Assembly (NCBI GenBank): GCA_049969495.1 | Contig: JBMFOT010000017.1 | Coordinates: 1 to 53,682 of the forward strand | Direction: 5' to 3' | Length of the DNA: 53,682 bases | From: HRBIN16 sp049969495 | GTDB taxonomy: Bacteria > Armatimonadota > HRBIN16 | Shown: piece after piece, positions 7,992 to 16,269 of the stretch | Layout: the number at the start of each line of letters is the position of its first letter | Numbering within the stretch: position 1 is the stretch's first letter | Translations under genes and position numbers: made by a program | Notes under the pieces: model-generated | The model's input: the letters and a program-made list of their open reading frames with translations, nothing else | What the model was told of the DNA's origin: nothing | Databases searched by the model: none

Positions 7992-8950
7992 CCTTCCTCA
8001 CCTTTTTGGTAGCGATGGTGGCTGCTGCGCTGGTAACCCCTGCGGTGCGGACGTTTGCCGCACGCATGGGCGTCATCGACCAGCCGGACGAACGCCGGGT
8101 GCACCGCGAGCCGACACCCCGCTGGGGGGGCATCGCCATTTACCTCGCCTTCTGGACGGCGGTCATCCCCATGTCGCTCTGGCTGAAAAGCTGGAGCAAC
8201 GCGCTGACGGCGATTCTTGTGCTGGGAACGCTCATCGCGCTGTTCGGGATGCTCGACGACAAGGTTCAAATCGCTCCACTCTGGCAGATGGTCGTCTTGC
8301 TAGGAGCCGGTGTGGCGTTGACGCTGTTCGGTATCCGCATTGAAGGCGTCACCCACCCGTTTGCCCCGTTGATGCCAGGCGACTATCGCCCGGAGTACTG
8401 GTTGCCGCTGGGGTTGTGGAGCGTGCCGGTTACCGCGCTGTGGGTGTTCGTCGTCACTAAAACGGTAGACGCCATCGATGGACTGGATGGACTGGCGGCT
8501 GGTGTGACGGCGATTTCCGCCAGTACACTTACCCTGATGGCGATATCAGAGAGGCAGTTGGCGATAGCCATACCTGCCTCCGCACTGGCAGGTGCGTGCG
8601 TGGGCTTCCTGCGTCATAACATTAACCCCGCTTCGATATTCATGGGAACCGTAGGCGCGCAGTTCATCGGCTTCGTGCTGGCAACGCTGGCGATCGTCGG
8701 CACGTTTAAAGTGGCTGCCACCATCTCGGTGCTGGTGCCGTTACTGGTACTGGGAGTGCCCTTCTTCGACGCCTTTTTTGTGGTTTCTCGCCGCGTGCTT
8801 GCCCGCCAGCCCCTGCATAAGGCAGACATGAGGCACTTTCACCACTGGCTGGTGGGACGGCTGGGGCACCGGCGCGCCGTCATCGTCATCTGGGGTATCG
8901 GTCTGGTGTTCAGCGTGGCGGCTTTCACCCTCTACCGGATGACGAGGTAA
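7982..8950 (+). CDS. WecA/TagO-like polyprenyl-phosphate sugar-1-phosphate transferase with altered active site
   Basis: The 322-residue membrane protein has about ten hydrophobic segments and the order of motifs of the WecA/TagO/MraY superfamily, which links UDP-GlcNAc to undecaprenyl phosphate. The first Asp pair (LDDK, residues 91-94) and DGLDGLAAG (166-174) are present, and so is the late HFHH motif (285-288). Three normally conserved positions differ: the Asn residues before DGLDGL are Lys and Asp (TKTVDAIDG), the Lys after the Asp pair is not in place, and the usual FMGD-x-GS reads FMGTVGA, so its Asp is Thr223. The start is GTG at 7982 with AGAGGAGAG upstream, overlapping the deaminase gene. 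With wecB next door, a glycan-precursor role is likely, but activity cannot be assumed. Confidence 0.8.
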   Translation: MRIAFLTFLVAMVAAALVTPAVRTFAARMGVIDQPDERRVHREPTPRWGGIAIYLAFWTAVIPMSLWLKSWSNALTAILVLGTLIALFGMLDDKVQIAPLWQMVVLLGAGVALTLFGIRIEGVTHPFAPLMPGDYRPEYWLPLGLWSVPVTALWVFVVTKTVDAIDGLDGLAAGVTAISASTLTLMAISERQLAIAIPASALAGACVGFLRHNINPASIFMGTVGAQFIGFVLATLAIVGTFKVAATISVLVPLLVLGVPFFDAFFVVSRRVLARQPLHKADMRHFHHWLVGRLGHRRAVIVIWGIGLVFSVAAFTLYRMTR

Positions 8951-8956
8951 CCGTAC

Positions 8957-10090
8957 ATGCCAGCTCCCCTGCAAGTGATGACGGTCTTTGGCACGCGCCC
9001 CGACGCGGTGAAGATGGCTCCGGTGGTCAAGGAACTGCAGCGGTACGAACCGCTCGTGCAGGTAAAGGTGGTGGTGACCGGACAACACCGCGAGATGCTG
9101 GACCAGGTTCTGCAGGTCTTTCGCATCACCCCCCACCACGACCTGAACATTATGCAACACGGTCAGACACTGACGCAGATTACCGTGCGCGTGCTGGAAG
9201 GGCTGGACGCTCTGCTCTGTGAACAGAAACCGCATGTGTTGCTGGCGCAAGGCGATACCACTACCACTTTTGTCGCGGCGCTGGCAGCGTTCTATCATCA
9301 GGTGGCGTTCGGGCATGTAGAGGCGGGGTTGCGTACTCACCACAAGTACAACCCCTTCCCGGAGGAGATGAACCGCAAGCTGGCAGGAGCCATCGCCGAC
9401 TTCCACTTTGCCCCCACCCCCAAAGCGCGAGAGAACCTTCTGCGAGAGGGCGTGCGTCCTGAAAACATCTGGGTAACGGGTAATACCGGCATCGACGCTC
9501 TGCTGATGGTAGCGGAGCAACCCCATCCCGTTACGGACCCACTTCTGCAACAGGCAATGGCGTCGCCTCTACGCATGGTACTGCTCACCGCACACCGTCG
9601 GGAGAACTGGGGCGAGCCGTTGCGCCGTATATGTATAGCGGTAAAGCGTCTGGTGGAACGTTTTGACGATATTCAAGTGGTTTTTCCCATGCATCGCAAC
9701 CCGCTGGTGCGCCAGACCGCTACCGAAGTGCTGGGCGGGGTCGCCCGTGTTATCCTGACAGACCCGCCCGACTACGCGCCGTTCGTGAAGCTGATGCAGC
9801 ATTCCACCCTTATCCTCACCGATTCGGGCGGCGTGCAGGAAGAGGCTCCCAGCCTGGGCAAACCTGTGCTGGTGCTGCGTGATACCACCGAACGCCCTGA
9901 AGGAGTAGAGGCGGGCACAGCACGGTTGATAGGAACCGATACTGGGCGTATTGTAGAAGAGGCGAGCCGCTTGCTGACCGACGGAGACGCTTACGAGCAG
10001 ATGGCACGCGCAGTGAACCCTTACGGCGACGGCAAGGCGGCTCAGCGCATCCGACAGGTTCTGTTTGAATATTTCGGGGTAAACGCATGA
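8957..10090 (+). CDS. wecB: UDP-N-acetylglucosamine 2-epimerase (non-hydrolysing)
   Basis: The 377-residue enzyme interconverts UDP-GlcNAc and UDP-ManNAc. Motifs are textbook: VMTVFGTRPDAVKMAPVV at the start, VTGQHREMLDQ, AQGDTTTTF, GHVEAGLRTHHKYNPFPEE, then TAHRRENWGEP and LTDSGGVQEEAPSLGKPVL with RDTTERPEG. The length is normal. It lies 6 bases after the WecA-like gene and shares an ATGA with the transporter gene behind it, so the block is one translational unit. UDP-ManNAc usually goes into cell-wall linkage units or surface polysaccharides. Confidence 0.95.
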   Translation: MPAPLQVMTVFGTRPDAVKMAPVVKELQRYEPLVQVKVVVTGQHREMLDQVLQVFRITPHHDLNIMQHGQTLTQITVRVLEGLDALLCEQKPHVLLAQGDTTTTFVAALAAFYHQVAFGHVEAGLRTHHKYNPFPEEMNRKLAGAIADFHFAPTPKARENLLREGVRPENIWVTGNTGIDALLMVAEQPHPVTDPLLQQAMASPLRMVLLTAHRRENWGEPLRRICIAVKRLVERFDDIQVVFPMHRNPLVRQTATEVLGGVARVILTDPPDYAPFVKLMQHSTLILTDSGGVQEEAPSLGKPVLVLRDTTERPEGVEAGTARLIGTDTGRIVEEASRLLTDGDAYEQMARAVNPYGDGKAAQRIRQVLFEYFGVNA

Positions 10091-11217
10091 ACGACTGGCA
10101 CTCGTGGCAAAGCAGGGTTCGGTACATTGCGCGCACTGCCGGCGTGTTCATCTTGCGGGTGCTGATGATTGCGCTGGCAGTGTATGTAGTGGTGCGCATT
10201 CGTTCTATCCTGGTCACCATGATTGTGGCGGGGCTGTTTGCCTATCCTGCCGGCTGGCTGGTTCATCTGCTCTGCCGCCTGTTGCCGTCGCGCGTGCCTC
10301 GTAAGATAGTGCGTCCGCTCATCACGCTGGCGGTGTTCGTGCTGTACGGCTACCTAACCTACCTCAGCGTGCGCGTGTTGATTACCCCGTTTCAGGCGGA
10401 AATCCGTGCCCTGGCGACAAACTGGCCACAGTACCAGCAGGAGATTCAGCAGTTCGCCAAGGACGTGCAGGCATGGTATAAGACCTTACCGCCAGATGTG
10501 CGCCGTCTGATAGAGAGCCAGAACGTGGGCGGCATCGTGGAGATGTCGCGTCAATGGATGAGTGGTCTGGTTGCAAGCACCGCGACGATAGTGGGGCATA
10601 TCGTGGAGATTGTGCTGATACCGGTGCTGGCGTTCTACTTCCTCACCGACTCGCGCAACATCAAGCACGAGTTCGTCGCGCTGGTGCCCCGACGCTGGTG
10701 GCGCGATACCTTGTGGTTGATGCGGCAGGCGAATCTGATACTGGAAAACTATGTGATCGGTCAGCTCCTGCTGTGCATCATCGCTGGCGTGGTGGTAGGC
10801 ATCGGGTTGGGGTTGCTTGGTGTCAAATACACGCTGGTGCTGGCGGTGCTGGCTGGAATCACGCGTGCAATCCCCATTATCGGTCCCATCCTGGGAGGCA
10901 TTCCTATCGTGCTGCTGGTGGTGCTGCAGTTCCCGAATAACCTGATGGTGGCGGTGCATGTGTTGCTCTTCTTTACCGCACTGCATTTTATCGAGAGCAA
11001 GCTCATCCTGCCCATTCTCATCGGCGAGCGGGTAAAACTACATCCGGTGACGGTGATCCTGGTGCTGCTCATCGGAGCGCAGTTTTTCGGGCTGATGGGC
11101 ATGTTTCTGGCTCCACCGGTGGCGGCGGTCATCCGCGTGGTATTGCACCGCTACTGGATTGCTCCCCAACGCACAAAGCGTCTGACACCCAGAACGGAGG
11201 AAGTCGTTAGAGCATGA
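10087..11217 (+). CDS. AI-2E family transporter (PF01594)
   Basis: The 376-residue integral membrane protein has hydrophobic segments near residues 15-40, 45-60 and 75-100, a soluble central part (residues about 105-165), then a dense membrane half. PVLAFYFLTDSRNIK, ITRAIPIIGPILGGIP and LHPVTVILVLLIGAQFFGLMG are characteristic of the AI-2E family. Members have been linked to autoinducer-2 export, Na+/H+ exchange or remain unassigned, so the family name is not a function. Here it starts on the wecB stop (ATGA) and ends on the uppP start (ATGA), inside a lipid-carrier gene block. A role in moving an undecaprenyl-linked or glycan-related substrate is a hypothesis from context. Confidence 0.85.
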   Translation: MNDWHSWQSRVRYIARTAGVFILRVLMIALAVYVVVRIRSILVTMIVAGLFAYPAGWLVHLLCRLLPSRVPRKIVRPLITLAVFVLYGYLTYLSVRVLITPFQAEIRALATNWPQYQQEIQQFAKDVQAWYKTLPPDVRRLIESQNVGGIVEMSRQWMSGLVASTATIVGHIVEIVLIPVLAFYFLTDSRNIKHEFVALVPRRWWRDTLWLMRQANLILENYVIGQLLLCIIAGVVVGIGLGLLGVKYTLVLAVLAGITRAIPIIGPILGGIPIVLLVVLQFPNNLMVAVHVLLFFTALHFIESKLILPILIGERVKLHPVTVILVLLIGAQFFGLMGMFLAPPVAAVIRVVLHRYWIAPQRTKRLTPRTEEVVRA

Positions 11218-12032
11218 ATCTGATAGAGGCTGTGGTGCTGGGCATCCTGCAGGGGCTGGGTGAGTTTTTGCCCATTTCCAGCTCCGCCCACCTGTTGATT
11301 GCCCCGTGGCTGTTTGGATGGCAGGAAGGCTCTCCCCAAGAGAAGCTGGTGTTCGATGTGGCACTGCATCTGGGCACCACCGTGGCGGTTATCGGCTACT
11401 TCCGGCACGACTTGTGGCGGTTGTTGCGTGCGCTGTTTCGCCCCAGCAACCCACATCCCGACGAGAGCCGCATGGCGTGGATGATTCTGCTGGCGTGCGT
11501 GCCGGGGGCGGTGGTGGGCGCACTGTTCGAGGACGTGATTGAGCAGAGCGTCCGCACCCAAATCGCTTTGATTGCTGCACTGCTGATGCTCATGGGGGTT
11601 ATCCTTTTCCTCGCCGACCACTTCGGCAGGCGAGAGCGTCCGCTGAGCTCCTTGCGCCTGTTCGAGGGGTTTCTGATAGGCTGTGCGCAGGCTCTAGCGT
11701 TGATACCGGGCGTGTCGCGTTCGGGAGCGACGATTACCGCAGGGCTGATGCTCGGCTTAACGCGCGAGGCGGCGGCAAGGTTCTCGTTTCTGCTCTCCGC
11801 GCCGATTACCCTGGGAGCCACACTGTGGACGTTCCGCCACTTGGTGCATTCGCCGCCCGCGGGCGAGCAGCTGCTAGTGATGGTGGTGGGCGTGCTCACC
11901 TCTGGTGTTGTTGGTTACCTTTCCATTGCTTTCCTGTTGCGCTACCTACGCACGCACTCGGTCAACCTGTTCCTGTGGTATCGGCTGGCACTGGGTTTAC
12001 TAGTGCTAGCGGTGTGGTGGATGAGGAGATAG
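11214..12032 (+). CDS. uppP: Undecaprenyl-diphosphatase
   Basis: The 272-residue membrane enzyme dephosphorylates undecaprenyl diphosphate so the carrier can be reused for peptidoglycan and other glycans; overproduction in other bacteria gives bacitracin resistance. The two catalytic motifs are visible: GLGEFLPISSSAHL (Glu17, His26) and PGVSRSGATITAGLMLG with the conserved Arg. Most of the remaining sequence is hydrophobic helices. The ATG overlaps the previous stop. It closes the rightward run; the leftward dehydrogenase gene ends 11 bases away and I see no hairpin between them. Confidence 0.94.
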   Translation: MNLIEAVVLGILQGLGEFLPISSSAHLLIAPWLFGWQEGSPQEKLVFDVALHLGTTVAVIGYFRHDLWRLLRALFRPSNPHPDESRMAWMILLACVPGAVVGALFEDVIEQSVRTQIALIAALLMLMGVILFLADHFGRRERPLSSLRLFEGFLIGCAQALALIPGVSRSGATITAGLMLGLTREAAARFSFLLSAPITLGATLWTFRHLVHSPPAGEQLLVMVVGVLTSGVVGYLSIAFLLRYLRTHSVNLFLWYRLALGLLVLAVWWMRR

Positions 12033-12043
12033 AATATCTCTGC

Positions 12044-13792
12044 TCACTCCGGCAGCAGCAACCTCAGCAGCTCCTCCTCCGCCTCCTTCGTCCAGAAGCG
12101 CCCCCCCTCTAGCTTGGCGTAGACGGTGGGGAACTTCTCTCTCAGCTCCGCCAGCGACATCAGTGGCAGGTCAGGTATTTGCGGGAAGATGACCGTTTTG
12201 CCCGGGAAGCGCGCCTCCATGAGTGCCTTAATCCCCTCGTGCGCCGCCTTCATGCCACCGATGGCTGCCAGCGATGCGCGGGTCTGCAACTGCCCGCTCT
12301 CCATCTGTTCCAGCGTGAGGCGGATGTCCGCCAGCGAGGAACCGCTGCTACCGAAGAAGCGCACGCCGCGCCCGCATACCGCGTTCACGTCCAGACAAGC
12401 TTTAACGCCACGCGCCACGCCTGCGAAGATGTTGTAGACGCCGCCGTCGGCAAGCAACCGGGCGGAATCCGCGACCACATCCGCTACAGGAACCATGTTT
12501 ACGATGTCGGTAAAGCCTTTGCCGTCGGTCAGCTCCAGCAGTTTCTGGTGGAACGCCTGCGGTTCGAACTCTTTGGGGTTGAGGGTAACGAAGCGAATGC
12601 CTCGTCGTTCCGCAGTGGGGGCGTATCGCTCGCGCACCGCTTCGAGGCGCACTGCATCCACATCGGTCGCCACGAGAAGCGATGGTGGTTCCGGCAGCTG
12701 CACCGCACGCTGCACATGCATCTGTCCCATCGGTCCACCTCCGCCCACTATCCAGCAGTTGCCTCCCGGTAGCAGCTCACTGCGCAAGGGGATAGCGTTC
12801 GCATCGGCAAGGTTATCACTAAACGCCCCCACTACCCAGAGGTTGTCATAGTGGATGCGCCCGATGTCCAGGCTCAGGCAACGCTCGAACGGGGTACGGC
12901 GCAGCACCCACAACACACCACCTTTTGCCAGCAGGTCGGCGACGCCCTCTATGGCTTCCGGTGGCAACTCGCCGATACACAGGATATCATCATAGCCACC
13001 TTCTGGGGCGTGCCGGCGCGCGGCGTCTATCGTGGTCTCGTCCTCCACCAGCTCCATGCCCGTATCGGCAACCAGTCTGACCAGTTCCGCACGCACCTGC
13101 CCTCCCGCGCTCAGGGCGACCACCTTACGGGGGCGATGAGAAGTAGTCACCGCCTCGCCCAGCGTGAACTCGGTGTGCGGCACGCGCTCACCCATGACAA
13201 GCAGTGCCACACCGTCGTGCTGGACATGCTGGCGCCGTTTCTGGGAATAAGACGCCACTACACACGCCCACGGCTCTACCAGCGCTGCTTCCACGTAACC
13301 ATCCTCGTCCTGCAGGGGTAGCAGGTAGCATCCCTCGTCGCCTTCGATAATCTCCTTGCCGATGATACCGTACTGGGTCATTGCGCCGGGCAACACGTAG
13401 CCATAGGCGATGCTCTTTCCTTGGTAGAACACGTCCGCCTGTACGATAAACCTCTGCCCGACATGGAACCTTTGCTGCAGGTTTTTACCCACCTTCACCA
13501 CCGTGCAGGAGACCTCATGCCCCAGTACAACAGGCTCTTTCTGCAGGTCGCGTCCGACGAGGCGCGGGTGCTTTTCGCCCAGCGACACCACCTTCGTATC
13601 CGAGAAGCACAGTCCCAGTGCATCGATGCGTACCAGCAGTTCATCGTCGCCGGGTTCGGGAACGGGCACCTCTTCGGGCTGTCCGTTTTTTCCCAGGTTC
13701 TCCAGTCCCGCTCCATACAGATGCCAGCGGAGCATCTTCTGGGGGATGGGATGCTGTGCGTTGCGGTATCTGGTCAGCTTGTCCGAATGCAT
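12044..13792 (-). CDS. Large zinc-dependent medium-chain dehydrogenase with an extra nucleotide-binding-like module
   Basis: At 582 residues this is much longer than a usual medium-chain dehydrogenase (about 350). The catalytic domain is recognisable: GLCFSDTKVVSLG (Cys62), VVLGHEV (His92, Glu93) and AALVEPWA (Glu173) match the catalytic zinc ligands. Residues about 180-335 look like a degenerate Rossmann module (DDILCIGELPPEAIEG, LLAKGGVLWVL). A second, intact one follows with WIVGGGGPMGQMHV (residues 347-360) and LLADGGVYNIFAGVARG. Distant similarity to sorbitol or sorbose-1-phosphate dehydrogenases is plausible. The aldolase gene lies 14 bases upstream, so a sugar or sugar-phosphate pathway is likely; the substrate is unknown. 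AAGGAG precedes the ATG. Confidence 0.75.
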   Translation of the reverse strand: MHSDKLTRYRNAQHPIPQKMLRWHLYGAGLENLGKNGQPEEVPVPEPGDDELLVRIDALGLCFSDTKVVSLGEKHPRLVGRDLQKEPVVLGHEVSCTVVKVGKNLQQRFHVGQRFIVQADVFYQGKSIAYGYVLPGAMTQYGIIGKEIIEGDEGCYLLPLQDEDGYVEAALVEPWACVVASYSQKRRQHVQHDGVALLVMGERVPHTEFTLGEAVTTSHRPRKVVALSAGGQVRAELVRLVADTGMELVEDETTIDAARRHAPEGGYDDILCIGELPPEAIEGVADLLAKGGVLWVLRRTPFERCLSLDIGRIHYDNLWVVGAFSDNLADANAIPLRSELLPGGNCWIVGGGGPMGQMHVQRAVQLPEPPSLLVATDVDAVRLEAVRERYAPTAERRGIRFVTLNPKEFEPQAFHQKLLELTDGKGFTDIVNMVPVADVVADSARLLADGGVYNIFAGVARGVKACLDVNAVCGRGVRFFGSSGSSLADIRLTLEQMESGQLQTRASLAAIGGMKAAHEGIKALMEARFPGKTVIFPQIPDLPLMSLAELREKFPTVYAKLEGGRFWTKEAEEELLRLLLPE

Positions 13793-13806
13793 GGTGTTTA
13801 CTCTCC

Positions 13807-14589
13807 TTACGCTATACCTTCGCGCGCGGCTTGCATCTGCGCGATGATTTGTTGCCGATATGCCTCATCGGGTCGGGTGTAAATCCGTTCCACATGATGA
13901 GGCGCCAGGAAGTTCGGCCCTCCCGCTGCCATTGTACCCAAAAGTATCTTCACCGTTTTCACGGCCATGGCAGTGGCAGCAATCACTTTTTGCGGGGTCT
14001 CGGCAGGTGCGATTAGTCCGTGATTCTGCATGAGGATCACTTTGGGCAGGACGCCGTACTGCTGCACATACCCTTCCACCCGTCGACGTAGCTCGCGGGC
14101 AAGGGGTAAGCCGGGGTCGGTGTACGGAACCCACAGCGGCGCGATACCGCATACCACAATTTCGTCGGGAAAAAGCCGCCCCGCAATCAACTCCTCCGCT
14201 TGCCTGGAACATAGCAGGGCGTTCACCACCACCGGATGCGTATGCCCCACGAACCGGATGCCCGGCAGAGACAGCAGGTAAGCGTGCAAGAAGGTCTCTA
14301 CCGAAGGCATCTTCTTCTCATCAGGGTCTACGCGACCGGCTTCCAGCGCAGAGCGAGTGGCTTCGTCGGTCTCTTCAGCGTGTTCCAGCGCGTGCAGGGT
14401 CTTTTGCAGGTCTACGCGCACGAAGCCATCTTCCTCGATATCCATCAAGCGCGTGCCGCTGGCTTTCACGTAGAAGCTTTTACCGTCTTCCGCCAGAGCG
14501 GAGGTGTTGCCTTCACCCAATATCGCCAGTTCTCGGTGCTCCGCTCCTAGCCAGTGTGAGAGCTCCACCAGTTGTTGCAGGATGGTCAT
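13807..14589 (-). CDS. Class II aldolase/adducin family protein
   Basis: The 260-residue protein has the zinc site of the fuculose/rhamnulose-phosphate aldolase superfamily: the catalytic Glu in SVETFLHAYL (Glu98), GHTHP (His116, His118) and LMQNHGLIA (His190). The N-terminal GEGNTSAL and VKASGTRL segments form the phosphate-binding part. Such enzymes cleave ketose 1-phosphates to dihydroxyacetone phosphate and an aldehyde, although some are epimerases. Its ATG overlaps the stop of the endonuclease gene upstream, and the dehydrogenase gene follows, so all are likely on one transcript. The exact substrate cannot be read from the sequence. Confidence 0.88.
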   Translation of the reverse strand: MTILQQLVELSHWLGAEHRELAILGEGNTSALAEDGKSFYVKASGTRLMDIEEDGFVRVDLQKTLHALEHAEETDEATRSALEAGRVDPDEKKMPSVETFLHAYLLSLPGIRFVGHTHPVVVNALLCSRQAEELIAGRLFPDEIVVCGIAPLWVPYTDPGLPLARELRRRVEGYVQQYGVLPKVILMQNHGLIAPAETPQKVIAATAMAVKTVKILLGTMAAGGPNFLAPHHVERIYTRPDEAYRQQIIAQMQAAREGIA

Positions 14590-15347
14590 TCGGCGTGTCC
14601 TCCATGTGTTCGTTTCCGCTGATGCTTTCCACTGTTGTACTCCACCAGCTTCTCCCAGTTTAACGTGCCGTCCGTTTCAGCAAATTCGTTCAACAGGTCA
14701 CGTACGAAGCGATTCGTCGCCTTGTTTAACTCTAGTTCGAACCTTTTCCTGTGCTCTTCGGGGTAATCTTTCATCAGGCGAATCAGCTTGAGATAGAAGT
14801 CGGGGTCACCGGTCAAATCTTCCCAAAAGGCTTGTCCAGCGATGTGACGGTAAAAGCGGCTTCTGTTGGGGGGTAAGTCTTTTTTACCGTAAGCTGCACC
14901 TAAAATAGGGACGAAATGCTTTCTCACCTGGCGCAGATACTGGTCCAGGCGTCTTCGGAGTGAATCGAACTGCTCGTTCATCTTGCGTACCTGACTGGAG
15001 TTAAAAATGTTCGGACCAGACTTTACAGAAATCGCCTTATAAGCTGCCTCGTCCTCTACCTCGATGTCTACTCCCTCTGCAGAGGACTTTTTCCCTCCAC
15101 TCACAGCCAGGGCGATCGGTTCGACGAAGGCGTCCCCAAAGATGGTCTCGTCAGAAGCCAGGATGTGCTGTTTTAACAGGTCCTGTACGAGCTCGGAGGC
15201 GGAGGAGATGCCCACGGCGCGTAATAGATATGGATTCTTGCGTTTGAGGACATCAAATAATTGAAGGCGAGAAAGGTTCGCAATACGCCGTTCGTAAAAT
15301 CGCTCCAATCCCTGCTTGACCAGCGCCTCCAGTTCACTGGGGTTCAT
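14586..15347 (-). CDS. PmeII-family type II restriction endonuclease
   Basis: The 253-residue protein resembles the PmeII family as I remember it: FYERRIANLSRL, LKRKNPYLLRAVG, DETIFGDAFVEPIAL, then KKSSAEGVDIEVED and AISVKSGPNIFNSSQ. Asp94 and Lys109 would belong to a PD-(D/E)XK core in which the acidic residue before x-Lys is Ser. The recognition site cannot be told from sequence. The gene overlaps its methyltransferase by 14 bases and the aldolase by 4. Its base composition is lower in GC (two 60-base lines counted at 43-45%, against about 63% in a line of the dehydrogenase gene), a sign of horizontal transfer. Confidence 0.82.
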   Translation of the reverse strand: MNPSELEALVKQGLERFYERRIANLSRLQLFDVLKRKNPYLLRAVGISSASELVQDLLKQHILASDETIFGDAFVEPIALAVSGGKKSSAEGVDIEVEDEAAYKAISVKSGPNIFNSSQVRKMNEQFDSLRRRLDQYLRQVRKHFVPILGAAYGKKDLPPNRSRFYRHIAGQAFWEDLTGDPDFYLKLIRLMKDYPEEHRKRFELELNKATNRFVRDLLNEFAETDGTLNWEKLVEYNSGKHQRKRTHGGHAE

Positions 15348-16221
15348 ACTCTACCCTCTCTTCAGCAAAAGTGTACAGGTTGGGTTGGCTCGATTCCTTT
15401 GCCACTCTCTGGCGTGCTACCTGCACGTACTCCGGATTCCACTCAAAGCCAATATATCTCCGGTCAAGGCGAATGCAAGCAACGGCTGTCGTCCCGGAAC
15501 CCATAAACGGGTCCAGCACTATGTCACCCGGCTCGGTGAACAGTTTGATGAACCATGCGGGCAGGTCTACGGGGAAGGTGGCTGCATGGTTGCGATTGTA
15601 ACATTCGGTTGCCATGTGCAGTACGTTCGTGGGATAAGCCAGTTCCCTGCCGATCCAGTTGGCTACCCTTTTCCCGAAACCGCTTCCCACACGCGACACG
15701 TCGCGACGCAGGTCGTTTTCGCTCAGTTTGCGCAGACGAGCATGGCGCCAGTCACCCATCGGAACCATCACCGCTTCCTGAAACATTTTGAACTGCTTCT
15801 GCTTGGTAAAGTGCAAGCAGCGCTCCCACGCATCGCGGAAACGGTTGGGCCATTTGCCCGGATAGGTGTTTTTCTTATGCCAAATGTACTCTTCCGTCCA
15901 CAACCAGCCCTGCTCTCGCATCTTCAGAATGAGTTCGATGACGTAGGTGTGTCTCTCCCCGTTGACCACACGCTCTTTAATGTTCAGCACGAAAGAGCCG
16001 GTGGGCTTGAGCACACGCTTCAGCTCGGCGGAAATAGGCAAAAACCACTCCACGTATTCGTCGGGATGGACACCACCGTAGATATGCTTGCGCTGGTCCG
16101 CGTATGGAGGCGAGGTGACGATGAGGTCTATGCACTCATCTGGCAATTGTGGTAGCCATTCGCGACAGTCGCCTTCCACAATCTGATTGATAAACCTCTC
16201 CAATCCACCGTTTGCGGACAT
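15334..16221 (-). CDS. Site-specific DNA methyltransferase of the restriction-modification pair
   Basis: The 295-residue enzyme has motif IV first (VTSPPYADQR, residues 35-44) and the AdoMet-binding motif I late (LDPFMGSGTTAVA), the order of the beta class. An SPPY motif is more usual in N4-cytosine enzymes but is also seen in some N6-adenine ones, so the modified base is uncertain. It protects host sites from the endonuclease encoded directly downstream, with which it overlaps. The ATG at 16221 has AAGGGGGGA upstream and a minus-strand TATAAT at 16243-16248 as a possible -10. A DprA-like gene lies 48 bases upstream. Confidence 0.9.
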   Translation of the reverse strand: MSANGGLERFINQIVEGDCREWLPQLPDECIDLIVTSPPYADQRKHIYGGVHPDEYVEWFLPISAELKRVLKPTGSFVLNIKERVVNGERHTYVIELILKMREQGWLWTEEYIWHKKNTYPGKWPNRFRDAWERCLHFTKQKQFKMFQEAVMVPMGDWRHARLRKLSENDLRRDVSRVGSGFGKRVANWIGRELAYPTNVLHMATECYNRNHAATFPVDLPAWFIKLFTEPGDIVLDPFMGSGTTAVACIRLDRRYIGFEWNPEYVQVARQRVAKESSQPNLYTFAEERVEYEPQ

Positions 16222-16269
16222 GTTTTGGCATCCCCCCTTGTTATTATACTCCTTATCCGCCCATTCCAG

